Shown in pieces: positions 26,695 through 36,137 of a stretch of 64,000 nucleotides of DNA. The notes under the pieces were generated by a model. That model was not told where the DNA came from and did not search any database. It worked only from the letters and a program-made list of their open reading frames with translations. Numbering within the stretch: position 1 is the stretch's first letter; the number at the start of each line of letters is the position of its first letter. The stretch lies in assembly GCF_022760175.1 (NCBI RefSeq), contig NZ_CP094326.1, positions 1,364,001-1,428,000 on the forward strand, given 5' to 3'. A program made the position numbers and the translations under genes. Source of the DNA: Zhouia spongiae. Its GTDB lineage: Bacteria > Bacteroidota > Bacteroidia > Flavobacteriales > Flavobacteriaceae.

Positions 26695-27003
26695 ATGAAA
26701 AAACTGATTTATTTTTTGACCCTGACATTTGCGATAGTATCGTGTAGCCCCGGTAGTAAGCTTGTACAGACTAATTATGAATTTATAAAAGAATATACCA
26801 CAACCATTACCGTTGGTGGTGTGGTCGGGGTAACCGAACGAACTTTTAAAACAGGTGAGACATTTGGTGGTAACGATCTCGGAAACGGACTGATAAAAAT
26901 AAGAATAGCCGAGCATACTAAACAAAATGAGGACTGTCCGAACAGTTGGTGTTATCAGGAATTTTTAGAAGTTTCGAATGAATTTTTAAAACGGATAGAA
27001 TAG
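26695..27003 (+). CDS. Small lipoprotein
   Basis: This 102-residue protein has a lipoprotein signal with the lipobox IVSC (lipidated Cys at residue 17) after a hydrophobic stretch (LIYFLTLTFA). The mature part is short, beta-rich (TTTITVGGVVGVTERTF) and has a pair of cysteines near the end (CPNSWC), which could form a disulfide. I do not recognise the family. It directly follows the dispersed element. Confidence 0.65.
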   Translation: MKKLIYFLTLTFAIVSCSPGSKLVQTNYEFIKEYTTTITVGGVVGVTERTFKTGETFGGNDLGNGLIKIRIAEHTKQNEDCPNSWCYQEFLEVSNEFLKRIE

Positions 27004-27225
27004 ACCTGAATGGCTGTAATAATATCTCCAATGAACCTCAAAAACTCTGTTAAAAGTCCGTAGAAACTCCGTTCCCCTCTATAGAGACTCCCTGTTTTCT
27101 CCCTGTATCCTCCTGGCAAACGGTATAGCCTATCATGGTTTTTCCTGTGATCTGCTGTTTCGCTGCATATGAACTTGCCAATAACGACCTTTTAATGGGG
27201 GAGCCCGGGACAGCGATCAAAAATG

Positions 27226-28038
27226 CTATTGCTCTTCATGTATGGAACCTGTTATTTTCTTTCCCATAACTTTTGAGGTTGGTTCTTTTTTTGCTGAAAA
27301 AATTTGAATTGGATAATGTAAAAAAAACGCGTCGTTGACTTTCGTAACACCGATTCCTAATTCATTTACTCCAACATCAGCAATAATCATATTTTTAAGA
27401 GCATCAGGATCTCTTGGGAACGAAGCTTTAAGTTGTTCGTTGAGTTCAATTTTCATGGAATAAAAATCGGTGTTCAAATTCCTGAAGCCTGTTTTTTCGA
27501 AAAGCTCGGAAAATTCAGTTGATGAAAGGGCTGCGACATGAGAATGGTCCCTGTTTTTTTCCATCTCATTGTATTTTTTAATTTTAGAATCCGGTAAAGA
27601 AACATCGACAACCATAACGATTCCCCCGGGTTTACATACCCTTCTCATTTCGGACAAAACTTTAAGAGGGTTTAAAAAATGGTGAAAGCCGAACCTCGAA
27701 ATTACAATTGAAAAAGCATGGTCTTTATAAGGCAGGTTTTCAACAGTCCCGATCTGCCAGGTGATGTTATCAAGCTGCTGTTCAGCCTGTAGTTTTTTAG
27801 CCTCATCAAGCATTCCCCGGGTGATATCAATTCCGGTTACATGCCTGGTGTGCTTGGCAAACTCACAAGATACAATACCAGAACCGCAGGCAACATCTAA
27901 AACATTGTCTCCCTCAGATGCCGAGGATATTGAAATCAGTTTATCCAAAGAATCACTATGTGAGGTTATCGAAGTGTAACCACCGGCCTGTTTTGAAAAT
28001 TGTTCTACAATGTTTTTGTTGTGATTTTTAGTGTCCAT
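27226..28038 (-). CDS. Class I SAM-dependent methyltransferase
   Basis: This 270-residue protein has the methyltransferase motif I VLDVACGSGIVSCEFAKH (about residues 41-58), motif II-like VTGIDITRGMLDEAKK and a post-motif region VVISRFGFHHFLNP. The type is that of UbiE/Methyltransf_11 proteins. The substrate is unknown. It is divergent from the AraC-type regulator at 28107, with 68 bases between the start codons, so that regulator probably controls it. Confidence 0.9.
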   Translation of the reverse strand: MDTKNHNKNIVEQFSKQAGGYTSITSHSDSLDKLISISSASEGDNVLDVACGSGIVSCEFAKHTRHVTGIDITRGMLDEAKKLQAEQQLDNITWQIGTVENLPYKDHAFSIVISRFGFHHFLNPLKVLSEMRRVCKPGGIVMVVDVSLPDSKIKKYNEMEKNRDHSHVAALSSTEFSELFEKTGFRNLNTDFYSMKIELNEQLKASFPRDPDALKNMIIADVGVNELGIGVTKVNDAFFLHYPIQIFSAKKEPTSKVMGKKITGSIHEEQ

Positions 28039-28106
28039 GATCTGCTGTTTTTAATTTCTGTAAAATTCGGCACATCGTACAAAGTCTTAATTACTATATT
28101 TAGACA

Positions 28107-28904
28107 ATGAATATTGATTATAAGACAAATATTAAAATAGACTATGGTTTTGAAGTAAACGAATTACGTCCTGTCACAACATATTCGGAGGATGTTCAGA
28201 ATGCGAAATGTGCCCATGCACATGCGCATCCGAGGGCTCAAATCATATCGTGTGATTCAGGTGTTATGGAGGTGGTTACTACGAATAATATTTGGATGGT
28301 TAACTCGCTCCAGGGTGTTTGGATCCCCGGTAATGAAGAACACCAGGTTTATTTTCCAAATAATGTAAAAGTAATAACGGCATTTATCGATGAATCAAAA
28401 CTGAGTGGCCTGCCAAGGGATAGTTTTGCTTTTGAAACGACAAGCTTTTTAAGCAGCCTTTTAGAAAAAATAATCTCTTTTTCCAATCCTGATAAGCTTG
28501 ACCGGCAACAAGAAAGGGTTGTTGAGGTGTTTCTGGATGAACTTTCTGCTTTGAGACCAGGTACAACTTTTCTTCCGACAAGCCGCGATAAAAGAATAAG
28601 GATAGTATTAGATGCCCTGACGAATGATGTATCGGACAAACATACCATCGATCATTATGCCGGGATGGCATTTATAAGTCCGAGAACGCTTTCAAGGTTA
28701 TTTCATAAAGAACTGGGGATGAGTTTTGGAGACTGGAAAATGCGCCTGAAATTAATGGAAGCGATCAGGTTATTAGGAGAAAATAAAAGCGTAAAGGAAA
28801 TAGCATTTGAATTAGGATATGAAAATGTGAGCTCATTTATAGCTGTTTTTAAAAAACACCTTGGAAAAACCCCTGCAAATTACCTGGTGAAACAAGGGCA
28901 ATAG
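28107..28904 (+). CDS. AraC-family transcriptional regulator
   Basis: This 265-residue protein has an N-terminal cupin-like sensor (about 20-100; HAHAHPRAQIISCDSGVMEV and WIPGNEEHQVYFP) and a C-terminal AraC DNA-binding domain (about 165-262) with two HTH motifs, ISPRTLSRLFHKELGMSF and VKEIAFELGYENVSSFIAVF. The histidine-rich entry of the cupin suggests a small ligand or metal. It is divergent from the methyltransferase gene, the usual arrangement of a regulator and its target. Confidence 0.93.
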   Translation: MNIDYKTNIKIDYGFEVNELRPVTTYSEDVQNAKCAHAHAHPRAQIISCDSGVMEVVTTNNIWMVNSLQGVWIPGNEEHQVYFPNNVKVITAFIDESKLSGLPRDSFAFETTSFLSSLLEKIISFSNPDKLDRQQERVVEVFLDELSALRPGTTFLPTSRDKRIRIVLDALTNDVSDKHTIDHYAGMAFISPRTLSRLFHKELGMSFGDWKMRLKLMEAIRLLGENKSVKEIAFELGYENVSSFIAVFKKHLGKTPANYLVKQGQ

Positions 28905-29013
28905 AACAATTACGTATATAAAGAACAGTATGCAGACTCTTTGACAAAAGTTATTTTATAAATTTAAAGTCAGTACCAGGCCGTTGTAGTTAATTTGAAA
29001 CTTCGTGCTGAAA

Positions 29014-30054
29014 ATGATGAATACAACAAGATTAAAACAGCTGATAAGGGTTTTACTCCTAACCGGAACGATCATCTCTTTATACTTTGTCCCCTGGACA
29101 ATTGTAAAAGCGTGGATAATGCCATTGCCGGAAACAGTTCAAGAGCAGGTGAATAAAGCAACCGATTATGGGTTCGACGGAATTATTGTATATATAGATA
29201 AAAAAGGAGACCAATCGGCATTTTATACGGCAGGATATAAAAACAGGGAAAGTAAGACTCCTGCCGATCCACATTCATTATTTAAGATAGCCAGTGTCGG
29301 AAAATTATATACGGCAGTGGCTATTGTCAGACTGGTAAGCGACGGACATTTGTTTCTAGACAAAACACTAGCTGATTATTTTCCTGAACTGGCAGACAGA
29401 ATAGAAAACGCCGATAAAATAACTGTAAGGATGATGATTCGACATCGCAGCGGGATTCCCAATTATACAGATGTTGAAAATTATTGGGTATCCCCAAAAG
29501 AAAGTAATAAAGAAAGGTTGGCCCTGGTACTTGATTTACCCGCTAACTTCGAACCTGGTTCTGACTATGCGTATAGCAATACAAATTACTTAGTGCTCTC
29601 AGAACTCATAGAAAGAGTTACGAAAGCAGGCAGGGCTCAATACATTAAGAAAGAGATCTTAGATCCGTTGAATCTTAAAAATACGTATTGTTCTGTTCAC
29701 GAGGTCGATCCGGATGACGTTATGAATGGTTACTACGTTGGCTATGAAAACGATTTAAAGACAAACGATAACGGAGCCATGTTGGCTACCGCAGAAGACT
29801 TAGGCAAATTTGTCAGAGCACTAAATGACGGTTCAGTATTTAAGAATAAAAAAGAACAGGAGATCTATGCTTCTGTGTATGAGTATGGACATACGGGACT
29901 GATCCCGGGTTATCAGACGATTGCTAAATACCATAAAGACATCGATGCTGTAGTCATTCAATTCACAAACACCGTAGACTTTGAAGGCTATAACTGGAGT
30001 TTATCAGAAATAATGTATGGCAGGATATTAAAAATGATCAGAAATATAAAATAG
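29014..30054 (+). CDS. Beta-lactamase-fold serine hydrolase
   Basis: This protein of about 346 residues belongs to the class C beta-lactamase/DD-peptidase/esterase family. The SxxK motif is SVGK in LFKIASVGKLYTAV, the YxN motif is YSN in DYAYSNTNYLVLSELI, and the third box is HTG in GHTGLIPG. An N-terminal hydrophobic segment (LLLTGTIISLYFVPWTIV) acts as signal or membrane anchor. I chose an ATG at 29014 (a second follows at 29017) over the GTG at 29005. Activity on beta-lactams is not implied; many family members are esterases or peptidases. Confidence 0.88.
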   Translation: MMNTTRLKQLIRVLLLTGTIISLYFVPWTIVKAWIMPLPETVQEQVNKATDYGFDGIIVYIDKKGDQSAFYTAGYKNRESKTPADPHSLFKIASVGKLYTAVAIVRLVSDGHLFLDKTLADYFPELADRIENADKITVRMMIRHRSGIPNYTDVENYWVSPKESNKERLALVLDLPANFEPGSDYAYSNTNYLVLSELIERVTKAGRAQYIKKEILDPLNLKNTYCSVHEVDPDDVMNGYYVGYENDLKTNDNGAMLATAEDLGKFVRALNDGSVFKNKKEQEIYASVYEYGHTGLIPGYQTIAKYHKDIDAVVIQFTNTVDFEGYNWSLSEIMYGRILKMIRNIK

Positions 30055-30095
30055 CTGCATACTATAAAAGAGAACAAGTATCAAATTCGGATAGC

Positions 30096-30524
30096 ATGAG
30101 GAAATTGAAATTGAAAACAGATCCTAATACGGAAGCAGTCTTTGCAGATTACCCCGACTTTGTTAAGGGGAAAATGCAGTTTATGAGGGAGTTGGTAAGA
30201 GAAACAGCAGAAGAAACCGAAGCCGTAACCGTTTTGGAAGAAACACTAAAATGGGGAGAACCCGGTTTTGTAACCAAATACGGCAGCACCTTGCGAATGG
30301 ACTGGAAAGAAAAAACACCCGACCGTTATGCCATGTATTTTCAGTGCTCAAGCAGACTGGTAGAAACCTTTAGAATGATATTTAAAAATACATTCGTATT
30401 CGAAGGAAACAGAGCCATCGTATTCGGACTCGAAGACGAGATCCCGGTAGAAGAACTTAAGCATTGTATAAAAGCCGCTTTGATGTACCATAAGGTAAAA
30501 CACCTGCCCACTTTAGGGATATAA
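30096..30524 (+). CDS. DUF1801-domain protein
   Basis: This 142-residue protein has the DUF1801 (YdhG-like) pattern: VLEETLKWGEPGFVTKYGSTLRM in the middle and RAIVFGLEDEIPVEELKHCIKAALMYH near the end. The function is unknown; the fold is related to ferrochelatase-like and iron-binding proteins in some annotations, with weak support. It lies 41 bases after the hydrolase gene and precedes the VOC gene by 55 bases. Confidence 0.85.
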   Translation: MRKLKLKTDPNTEAVFADYPDFVKGKMQFMRELVRETAEETEAVTVLEETLKWGEPGFVTKYGSTLRMDWKEKTPDRYAMYFQCSSRLVETFRMIFKNTFVFEGNRAIVFGLEDEIPVEELKHCIKAALMYHKVKHLPTLGI

Positions 30525-30579
30525 GTTATAAAAACGATCTTATTTCAGTTATTAACAACATAAAAAAAAACGATCAGCC

Positions 30580-30927
30580 ATGAGTTTTGTAAACAGCCAT
30601 ATCAATTATATAGAATTTAAAGCGCATGACCTGGAGGCTATTAAAAAGTTCTACAAGGCGTCTTTTGGATGGAGCTTTACCGATTACGGCTCCACGTATA
30701 TTGCATTTTCAGATAGCGGACTCGAAGGAGGATTCGAAAGAACAGAAGCAACGATCATAAACGGGGCTCTGGTGGTTTTATACCATGAAGACCTGGAAGG
30801 CATAAAAGATAAAGTGAAGGCCAATGGAGGGAAGATAACCAAAGAGATATTTTCATTTCCCGGAGGAAGGAGGTTCCATTTTTCCGATCCTTCCGGTAAC
30901 GAACTGGCAATATGGTCTGATAAGTAG
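30580..30927 (+). CDS. Glyoxalase/bleomycin-resistance (VOC) family protein
   Basis: This 115-residue protein forms one vicinal-oxygen-chelate unit: HINYIEFKAHDLEAIKKFYKASFGW at the start, the GGRRFHFSDPSGNELAIWS end motif with the conserved glutamate, and H8/E108-type metal ligands in their expected places. The substrate is unknown; members include glyoxalases, dioxygenases and resistance proteins. Confidence 0.9.
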   Translation: MSFVNSHINYIEFKAHDLEAIKKFYKASFGWSFTDYGSTYIAFSDSGLEGGFERTEATIINGALVVLYHEDLEGIKDKVKANGGKITKEIFSFPGGRRFHFSDPSGNELAIWSDK

Positions 30928-31206
30928 AATGCTGATATACCGGGGGTTATCCGCCAGCGTTATAGGTTGCAGCGACCGGGCAAAACCATTGCCGTAGTAA
31001 GACTCCGTTCAGGAAACCCCAAAGTTCTAGGGCATTGAACGGAGAAGGAAGGGGTACAGTTTCAGGATGCATGAAAAAGAAGTGCCGGAAAACGTATGGT
31101 CGAAGATAAAACACTGTGATTTTGTTTAAATAGTTGGTCTGAGCTTCATAAATTTGTAGTTGTTCAAATAAAGACAGAATAATAGCAAGATTTAACAGGT
31201 AAGAAC

Positions 31207-31551
31207 ATGGAGCTTAAAGAATTTAAAGAAAAACTTTCTAGTAATCCGACATCCATTGCTTTTGTCGATACTATCGAAATTATTGAAAAGCATTATTCCT
31301 TTACCCCGACCGAGTTTAAGAACGGAGAAGTAACCAATGAAGCCAATCAGAATAACGGGTCGTGTAAGATATTCGCTTTTGCACAATTACAAAACCTTTC
31401 AAAAGAAGATACGCTGGCATGTTTTGGTAAATTTTATACCGAAGATGTTTTACCAAACCCGGAGGGAGACGATCATCAGAACATCAGAAACTTTATAAAG
31501 TATGGCTGGGATGGTATTCAGTTTAAAGGCCGGGCCCTGCGAAAAATATAA
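31207..31551 (+). CDS. HopJ type III effector family protein
   Basis: This 114-residue protein matches the HopJ family: FVDTIEIIEKHYSFTPTEFKNG, the NNGSCKIFAFAQLQNLS stretch and the end DHQNIRNFIKYGWDGIQF. The family was named after a Pseudomonas syringae effector candidate but is widespread in free-living bacteria and shows no secretion signal here, so an effector role should not be assumed. It is a single gene. Confidence 0.9.
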   Translation: MELKEFKEKLSSNPTSIAFVDTIEIIEKHYSFTPTEFKNGEVTNEANQNNGSCKIFAFAQLQNLSKEDTLACFGKFYTEDVLPNPEGDDHQNIRNFIKYGWDGIQFKGRALRKI

Positions 31552-31806
31552 TGCCAGTAAAATAAATGAGTCCCGCTGTATCAGGAACAGATGTGCTTGC
31601 GATTGTATTTGTTCCTGAAAATCTTTTCGAAAGGGTGCATTCGGCATTCTATTTGTATACAGATAAGCTGTATCCATTTGGGTAATATTCGTTAAAGACC
31701 AAAAGGTATTACGTAATAAACAAAAGGCATAAACAAAAAACAACTGTTTGTTTTTACAGTAATTTCAGTACTTTAGGTAAGTGAAAACAAATTAATACTT
31801 AAGTAG

Positions 31807-32619
31807 ATGAATACTTCCTTAAATAAAAATACAGCTGTGAGATACGGCACAAAATACTTTGCACTCCTTTTATTGTGTATCATAACAAGTTGTTCGCAAA
31901 ATCAGGAAGGTGCCAATATAGAAATGGCAGCCGATGAAGTGATGGCTTCGCCGAGTGAACAAAGAGCAGCGGTAGCGGTAGAGCGGAAATTAATTAAAGA
32001 AGGGAGGGTCGAATTTGAAACCGGTGATATAAGCTCGGCACGGAAATCAATATTTAAGGCGGTCGAAACCTACGAAGCCTATGTTTCATCAGACCAGGAA
32101 TTTAAATACTCCGGACGCAGGAGTAATACCGTAGTTATACGCGTGCCTGCAACCAATTTTGATGATTTGCTGAAGGATGCAACCCACGGAGTAGATAAAT
32201 TTGACAGTAAGGAAATTAATGTACGAGATGTAACAGAAGAGTTTCTCGATGTACAGGCCAGGCTTAAAACCAAAAAAGAATTGGAGGGCAGGTACCTGGA
32301 GCTTATAAAACAAGCGAAGAATGTAACCGAAATATTAGAAATAGAAAGACAAACAGGTCAGCTCAGATCCGATATAGAATCTATAGAAGGCCGGTTAAAA
32401 TATTTAGAAAACAAGGTGTCATTCGCGACCCTGACCATCACTTTTTATGAGACCATACCCGACAAAATCGCTTTCGGACAAAAATTTAAGAGTGGATTTA
32501 AAAGCGGTTGGGAAAATTTAATTTGGTTCTTTGTTGCCTTAACAAATGTATGGCCGTTTATTCTTTTGGCTATCGGACTCCTCATCGGTATCAGGATATA
32601 CAGAAAGAAAAGAAAATAA
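31807..32619 (+). CDS. DUF4349-domain lipoprotein
   Basis: This 270-residue envelope protein has a lipoprotein signal (lipobox ITSC, about Cys 29). A DUF4349 domain spans about residues 60-240, with the family's repeated pattern NTVVIRVPATNFDDLLKDA and a coiled-coil (about 155-210: LDVQARLKTKKELEGRYLEL and onward). A C-terminal membrane helix follows (WPFILLAIGLLIGIRIY) with a basic tail. The role of the domain is unknown; it recurs in membrane-anchored envelope proteins. Confidence 0.88.
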   Translation: MNTSLNKNTAVRYGTKYFALLLLCIITSCSQNQEGANIEMAADEVMASPSEQRAAVAVERKLIKEGRVEFETGDISSARKSIFKAVETYEAYVSSDQEFKYSGRRSNTVVIRVPATNFDDLLKDATHGVDKFDSKEINVRDVTEEFLDVQARLKTKKELEGRYLELIKQAKNVTEILEIERQTGQLRSDIESIEGRLKYLENKVSFATLTITFYETIPDKIAFGQKFKSGFKSGWENLIWFFVALTNVWPFILLAIGLLIGIRIYRKKRK

Positions 32620-33202
32620 GCGTTTCGTTTAAAAAGGTACTCAATACCTGTCCGACTTCGTCCTTCAACGGGTACCCATACCAGGTTTCATTTGCGAAGC
32701 TGTTTCTTTCCGCTTTTGAGAGGGAGAGACAGCCTGTACTGAGCGTTAGTCGAAGGATGGCAATCTCCCCAAACAAAGTTTCCAACATCAATAAGATGGC
32801 CTGTAAGGTGTTTCTTGTCGGGCAAGCCGTGCTATACCATGCTTCGTTAAGAAAACAAGATATGCTACAGGAAATGATCATAGTCCCGAGGTATTTCCTT
32901 CAAGCATGCCTGTATCTTAAATACTTCAGATTCTTCTTTTCCCGCGCAACTACGGGAGTTCGTCGTGTTTATAAGCAGTAAATGTTGAATAGTTTTAAGA
33001 CCCTTTACGGATGACCGTATTGTTTATTTGTACCGTTTGAACTATTTTAGGAGGGTGTTTATTTTTTACGGTTGTACGAGTTATAACCAGATGATAAGAT
33101 AAGTTTTATGAACTAGTATATACAAAAAGATTGTATCTGTTAGATATAAAGACATATGAGTGTATAGTGTGTTTATACAAACGTTGGCAGTCATATAAAA
33201 AA
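32620..33202. other. Intergenic region with no convincing gene
   Basis: The frames here are open on both strands but look like chance. A stretch near 32725-32760 (GCCTGTACTGAGCGTTAGTC) resembles a repeat scattered in Bacteroidota genomes. From 33050 on the composition becomes very AT-rich, matching the LRR gene that follows. A motif ATACAAACGTTGGCA (33176-33190) resembles the closing end of the attC-like sites at the left of the window. Confidence 0.5.
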
Positions 33203-34159
33203 ATGAAAAAAATCATATTATTATTCTTTATTTCGGTCCATATGTATGGACAAAAATTTAATGACTATGAGACTGCAATCAATAACTCAGAAAAAGTTAT
33301 ATCATTAAGCATAACTTCAAAAGATATAATAGATAAGAGAATCCAACTTTTAACAAATCTTAAACGATTATCAATTTATACCAATCGAAATTTTAAATTC
33401 CCTCATGAAATTGAAAAATTAACTAAGTTAGAACACCTTTACATTTTCTCTGATTCAATTAAAAACTTAAACACTTGTATTTTTAACTTAACAAACCTTA
33501 AGACCTTACAAATAAAGTCGAATAGAATAGAATATATCCCTGAGAATTTGGGGAATTTAAAGAATCTGAATAGATTAGTTTTACATTGTGAGAATCTTAC
33601 AGAAATTCCTGGTACAATTAATAATTTAAGTTTACTAGAAGAATTAGACATTTACTGTAAAAAAGATTTAAAATTTCCTGAAAAATTAAATAACCTAAAC
33701 AAATTGATTGAATTTCGCTTGGGACAAGCTTTAAATTTTCCTGAATCTATAACGCAATTAAAATCTCTAAAAAGAATAACATTCGATACAAGTTTTTTTA
33801 GTTCTTTACCAAATAGCATTGAAAATCTTGAAAATCTTGAAGTATTAAGTTTATCTAATTCCAAAATAAAGGTTCTTCCGGAGGCAATATCTAATTTAAG
33901 ATTATTAAAAGCTTTAGAGCTATATTCAAGTGAAATAATGACTTTGCCACATAGTTTATCAAATTTAAAATTTCTTGAAGGTATCAGTTTAAAATATAGT
34001 TCAAATTTCACTGATTTTGATTCGTTATTTAGAATCGCTAAAGAATCTTCTTCCTTAAAGTGGATTAATATTGAAGGAACCAGTTATAATGTAAAATATA
34101 TAGAAAGAATTAAAAAAGAACTTAAAAATATTGAACTAATTTATCAATACGAAGATTAA
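33203..34159 (+). CDS. Leucine-rich-repeat protein, secreted
   Basis: This 318-residue protein starts with a signal peptide (MKKIILLFFISVHMYGQ) and then has about ten leucine-rich repeats of about 23 residues (pattern LxxLxxLxLxxNxIxxLPxxIxNL, for example NLKNLNRLVLHCENLTEIP). I chose the ATG at 33203 because it opens the signal peptide; a longer frame from 33131 adds 24 unlikely residues. The gene is much AT-richer than its surroundings. It is flanked by sequences that resemble attC-like sites, and may be a single cassette. LRR proteins bind other proteins; the partner is unknown. Confidence 0.85.
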   Translation: MKKIILLFFISVHMYGQKFNDYETAINNSEKVISLSITSKDIIDKRIQLLTNLKRLSIYTNRNFKFPHEIEKLTKLEHLYIFSDSIKNLNTCIFNLTNLKTLQIKSNRIEYIPENLGNLKNLNRLVLHCENLTEIPGTINNLSLLEELDIYCKKDLKFPEKLNNLNKLIEFRLGQALNFPESITQLKSLKRITFDTSFFSSLPNSIENLENLEVLSLSNSKIKVLPEAISNLRLLKALELYSSEIMTLPHSLSNLKFLEGISLKYSSNFTDFDSLFRIAKESSSLKWINIEGTSYNVKYIERIKKELKNIELIYQYED

Positions 34160-34300
34160 AAATAATACGAATGCACAACAAAGATGACTATAAGTAATCG
34201 CTTGTGATGGTTAACATAAGGATTTATTCCTACTTTTAGTCTTTTCACATGCTATAAAATACAAACCTAAAACGCAACCACTCATAGCCTGATACGTTGG
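34160..34300. repeat. Possible attC-like site after the LRR gene
   Basis: After the stop codon lies TGCACAAC (34173-34180), complementary, apart from one extra base, to the GTTGGCA (33184-33190) before the gene. Arms GACTATAAGTA and TACTTTTAGTC (10 of 11 complementary) follow at about 34187 and 34232, then ATACAAACC. The pattern recalls sites 1 and 2 at the left of the window, but the closing GTT is not clear. Confidence 0.35.
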
Positions 34301-34450
34301 TATTTTAAAACCAGGTATGGACTATGATTTATCCTGCGATAATTAAGGAATCCGCCCTGACATGAATTAAGAATGGATAAACGACCTCATATTTAGTATA
34401 AGCTTTTAATTCTGGTTCTCCTCTGAAGAGAAATAATAAAGAAAGAATGA

Positions 34451-35323
34451 CTAATCCATTAGCTTTATAACCTCATCAATTACCAGCTTCTCTTTGGTCC
34501 AGGGTGTAAAATGGTTTTCGTCTACAATCGTTTTACCTGTAAAGTAACCAGAGTTAAAATGTTGTTTTGCAAAGGCGAGGTTCTCATACGGCACCAGCAT
34601 ATCCTTATCGCCCTGAAGCATTACCACAGGCACAGCCACGTTCTGCCAGTCATTGATATGTTTATTCAGTTCATCGGCATGCGTATATTTTTCATCGCCC
34701 GATACATTCCATGCGGTAGGGATAAGCCACCGGGTTAATTTCCACTGAGATAAGTTGCCTGCCAGGTAATACTGTTCCAGATCAGGGTCTAAAGCCGGAG
34801 CGATAAGAAGCGTAGCTTTTATATCATCGGATAAAACCGGAGCGTATGCGGCAATAGTTCCTCCATACGAGTGCCCTGCCAGTAAAACATTGGTTAACCG
34901 GTAGTTTTTGATAATCTCGGCGACCACCTCAGACTGTCGGGAGACGGAGGTAACAGCATTGCCAAAACCGGAATATCCATATCCGGGACGATCGTAGGTA
35001 ATGATATTCGCTATGGCGCTTAGCTCCTCGTTTTTTAAGTACCGGTAAAAAGCATTTCCCGAACCCGGGGCTCCATGTATAAAGAGGATAGTTTGTTCCT
35101 TATCAAATCCGGTAGCAACCACCCGAATATTTCTGTCTGTACTTTGGGAATGAAAATAATCAATAATGACCTCGGTAGACTGAAAATAGTTATGAGTTGC
35201 GCTGTCCGACGAACGGAAGGTCATTAAAAAATGCGATGAGATAAAAGCAATAAGAAGGAGAAAAAGAAAAATGTATCTTTTACGTTTGTAGAAAGCTTTA
35301 TTTGAGGCCCGTTTAGCCTTCAT
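34451..35323 (-). CDS. Membrane-anchored alpha/beta hydrolase
   Basis: This protein of about 290 residues has an N-terminal membrane helix (YIFLFLLLIAFISSHFL) and an alpha/beta-hydrolase domain: oxyanion motif HGAPGSGNAF, nucleophile in AGHSYGGTIAAY, acid in LQGDKDMLVPYE, histidine in ENHFTPW. I prefer the ATG at 35323 (MKAKRASNK) over an upstream one at 35362 because the shorter form overlaps the lpxH gene by only 11 bases. The overlap suggests one operon with lpxH. Substrate unknown. Confidence 0.88.
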   Translation of the reverse strand: MKAKRASNKAFYKRKRYIFLFLLLIAFISSHFLMTFRSSDSATHNYFQSTEVIIDYFHSQSTDRNIRVVATGFDKEQTILFIHGAPGSGNAFYRYLKNEELSAIANIITYDRPGYGYSGFGNAVTSVSRQSEVVAEIIKNYRLTNVLLAGHSYGGTIAAYAPVLSDDIKATLLIAPALDPDLEQYYLAGNLSQWKLTRWLIPTAWNVSGDEKYTHADELNKHINDWQNVAVPVVMLQGDKDMLVPYENLAFAKQHFNSGYFTGKTIVDENHFTPWTKEKLVIDEVIKLMD

Positions 35324-36071
35324 ATGTTTTACGTTCCAGTTGCTTACCGTCAAAAACTGCATAGGTGTAATGTGTAATCCAGTCTCCGAGGTTTATATAG
35401 CTGGCATTGTTGCCCAGGTCGATCTCCATAGGGAGGTGTCTGTGTCCGAAAACAAAATAGTCTCGGTGTTTGCTCTCTAGTTTACGTTTACAATACTGTA
35501 CGAGCCATTCGTTGTCTTCGCCCAGAAAAGTAACATCCTCATCACCCGATATCAGTTTGTTCTTAACAGAGAGATATTGTGCCAGTCGTACGCCCAGATC
35601 AGGATGCAGCCATCTGAAAAACCATTTGGCAACCGGATTGGTAAAGACTTTTTTCATGCGTTTATATCCGATGTCCCCGGGTCCTAATCCGTCGCCATGC
35701 CCAATAAGGAAACTTTTACCGTTAAAGGTAAATTCCTGAGGTTTATGATACACAGGGATATTCAGTTCCTCTTCAAAATAACCATCCACCCACAGATCGT
35801 GGTTTCCGACAAAAAAATATACAGGGATACCGGAATCGGTAATTTCAGCAAGCTTTCCTAAAGTACGGGTAAAGCCTTTAGGAACGACCGTTTTATATTC
35901 GAACCAAAAGTCGAACAGGTCGCCCAGTAAAAAAACAGCAGCGGCATCTTGTTTGATCTCATCGAGCCATTGCACAAACTTCTTTTCTCTGGGGAGACTT
36001 AATTCTTTAGTAGGAGCCCCGAGGTGATTATCGGAAGCAAAGTATATTTTCTTTCCTTCAGGAATGTTCAT
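35313..36071 (-). CDS. lpxH: UDP-2,3-diacylglucosamine diphosphatase (LpxH-type)
   Basis: This 252-residue metallophosphoesterase performs the fourth step of lipid A synthesis, cutting UDP-2,3-diacylglucosamine to lipid X and UMP at the membrane surface. The metal motifs are SDNHLG (near residue 13), GDLFDFWFEY (46-55), GNHD (93-96), and GHGDGLGPGD and FGHRH later. The H-to-N change in the first box (SDNH instead of SDLH) is common in this family. It starts at an ATG at 36071 and overlaps the hydrolase gene that follows. Confidence 0.9.
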   Translation of the reverse strand: MNIPEGKKIYFASDNHLGAPTKELSLPREKKFVQWLDEIKQDAAAVFLLGDLFDFWFEYKTVVPKGFTRTLGKLAEITDSGIPVYFFVGNHDLWVDGYFEEELNIPVYHKPQEFTFNGKSFLIGHGDGLGPGDIGYKRMKKVFTNPVAKWFFRWLHPDLGVRLAQYLSVKNKLISGDEDVTFLGEDNEWLVQYCKRKLESKHRDYFVFGHRHLPMEIDLGNNASYINLGDWITHYTYAVFDGKQLERKTYEG

Positions 36072-36137
36072 TCTGATATGTTCTTCTTGTAAATATAAAA
36101 CAAAATTTGCGTTAGACGATTTACTATAGGTATAGCC

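Noticed and set aside
31207-31551. HopJ-family gene as evidence of a type III secretion effector
   Set aside because: No secretion genes are in the window and the family is common in bacteria without that system.
32508-32981. Open frame of 157 codons after the DUF4349 gene
   Set aside because: It overlaps the end of the DUF4349 gene in another frame, has no family-like pattern, and an equally long frame lies on the opposite strand.
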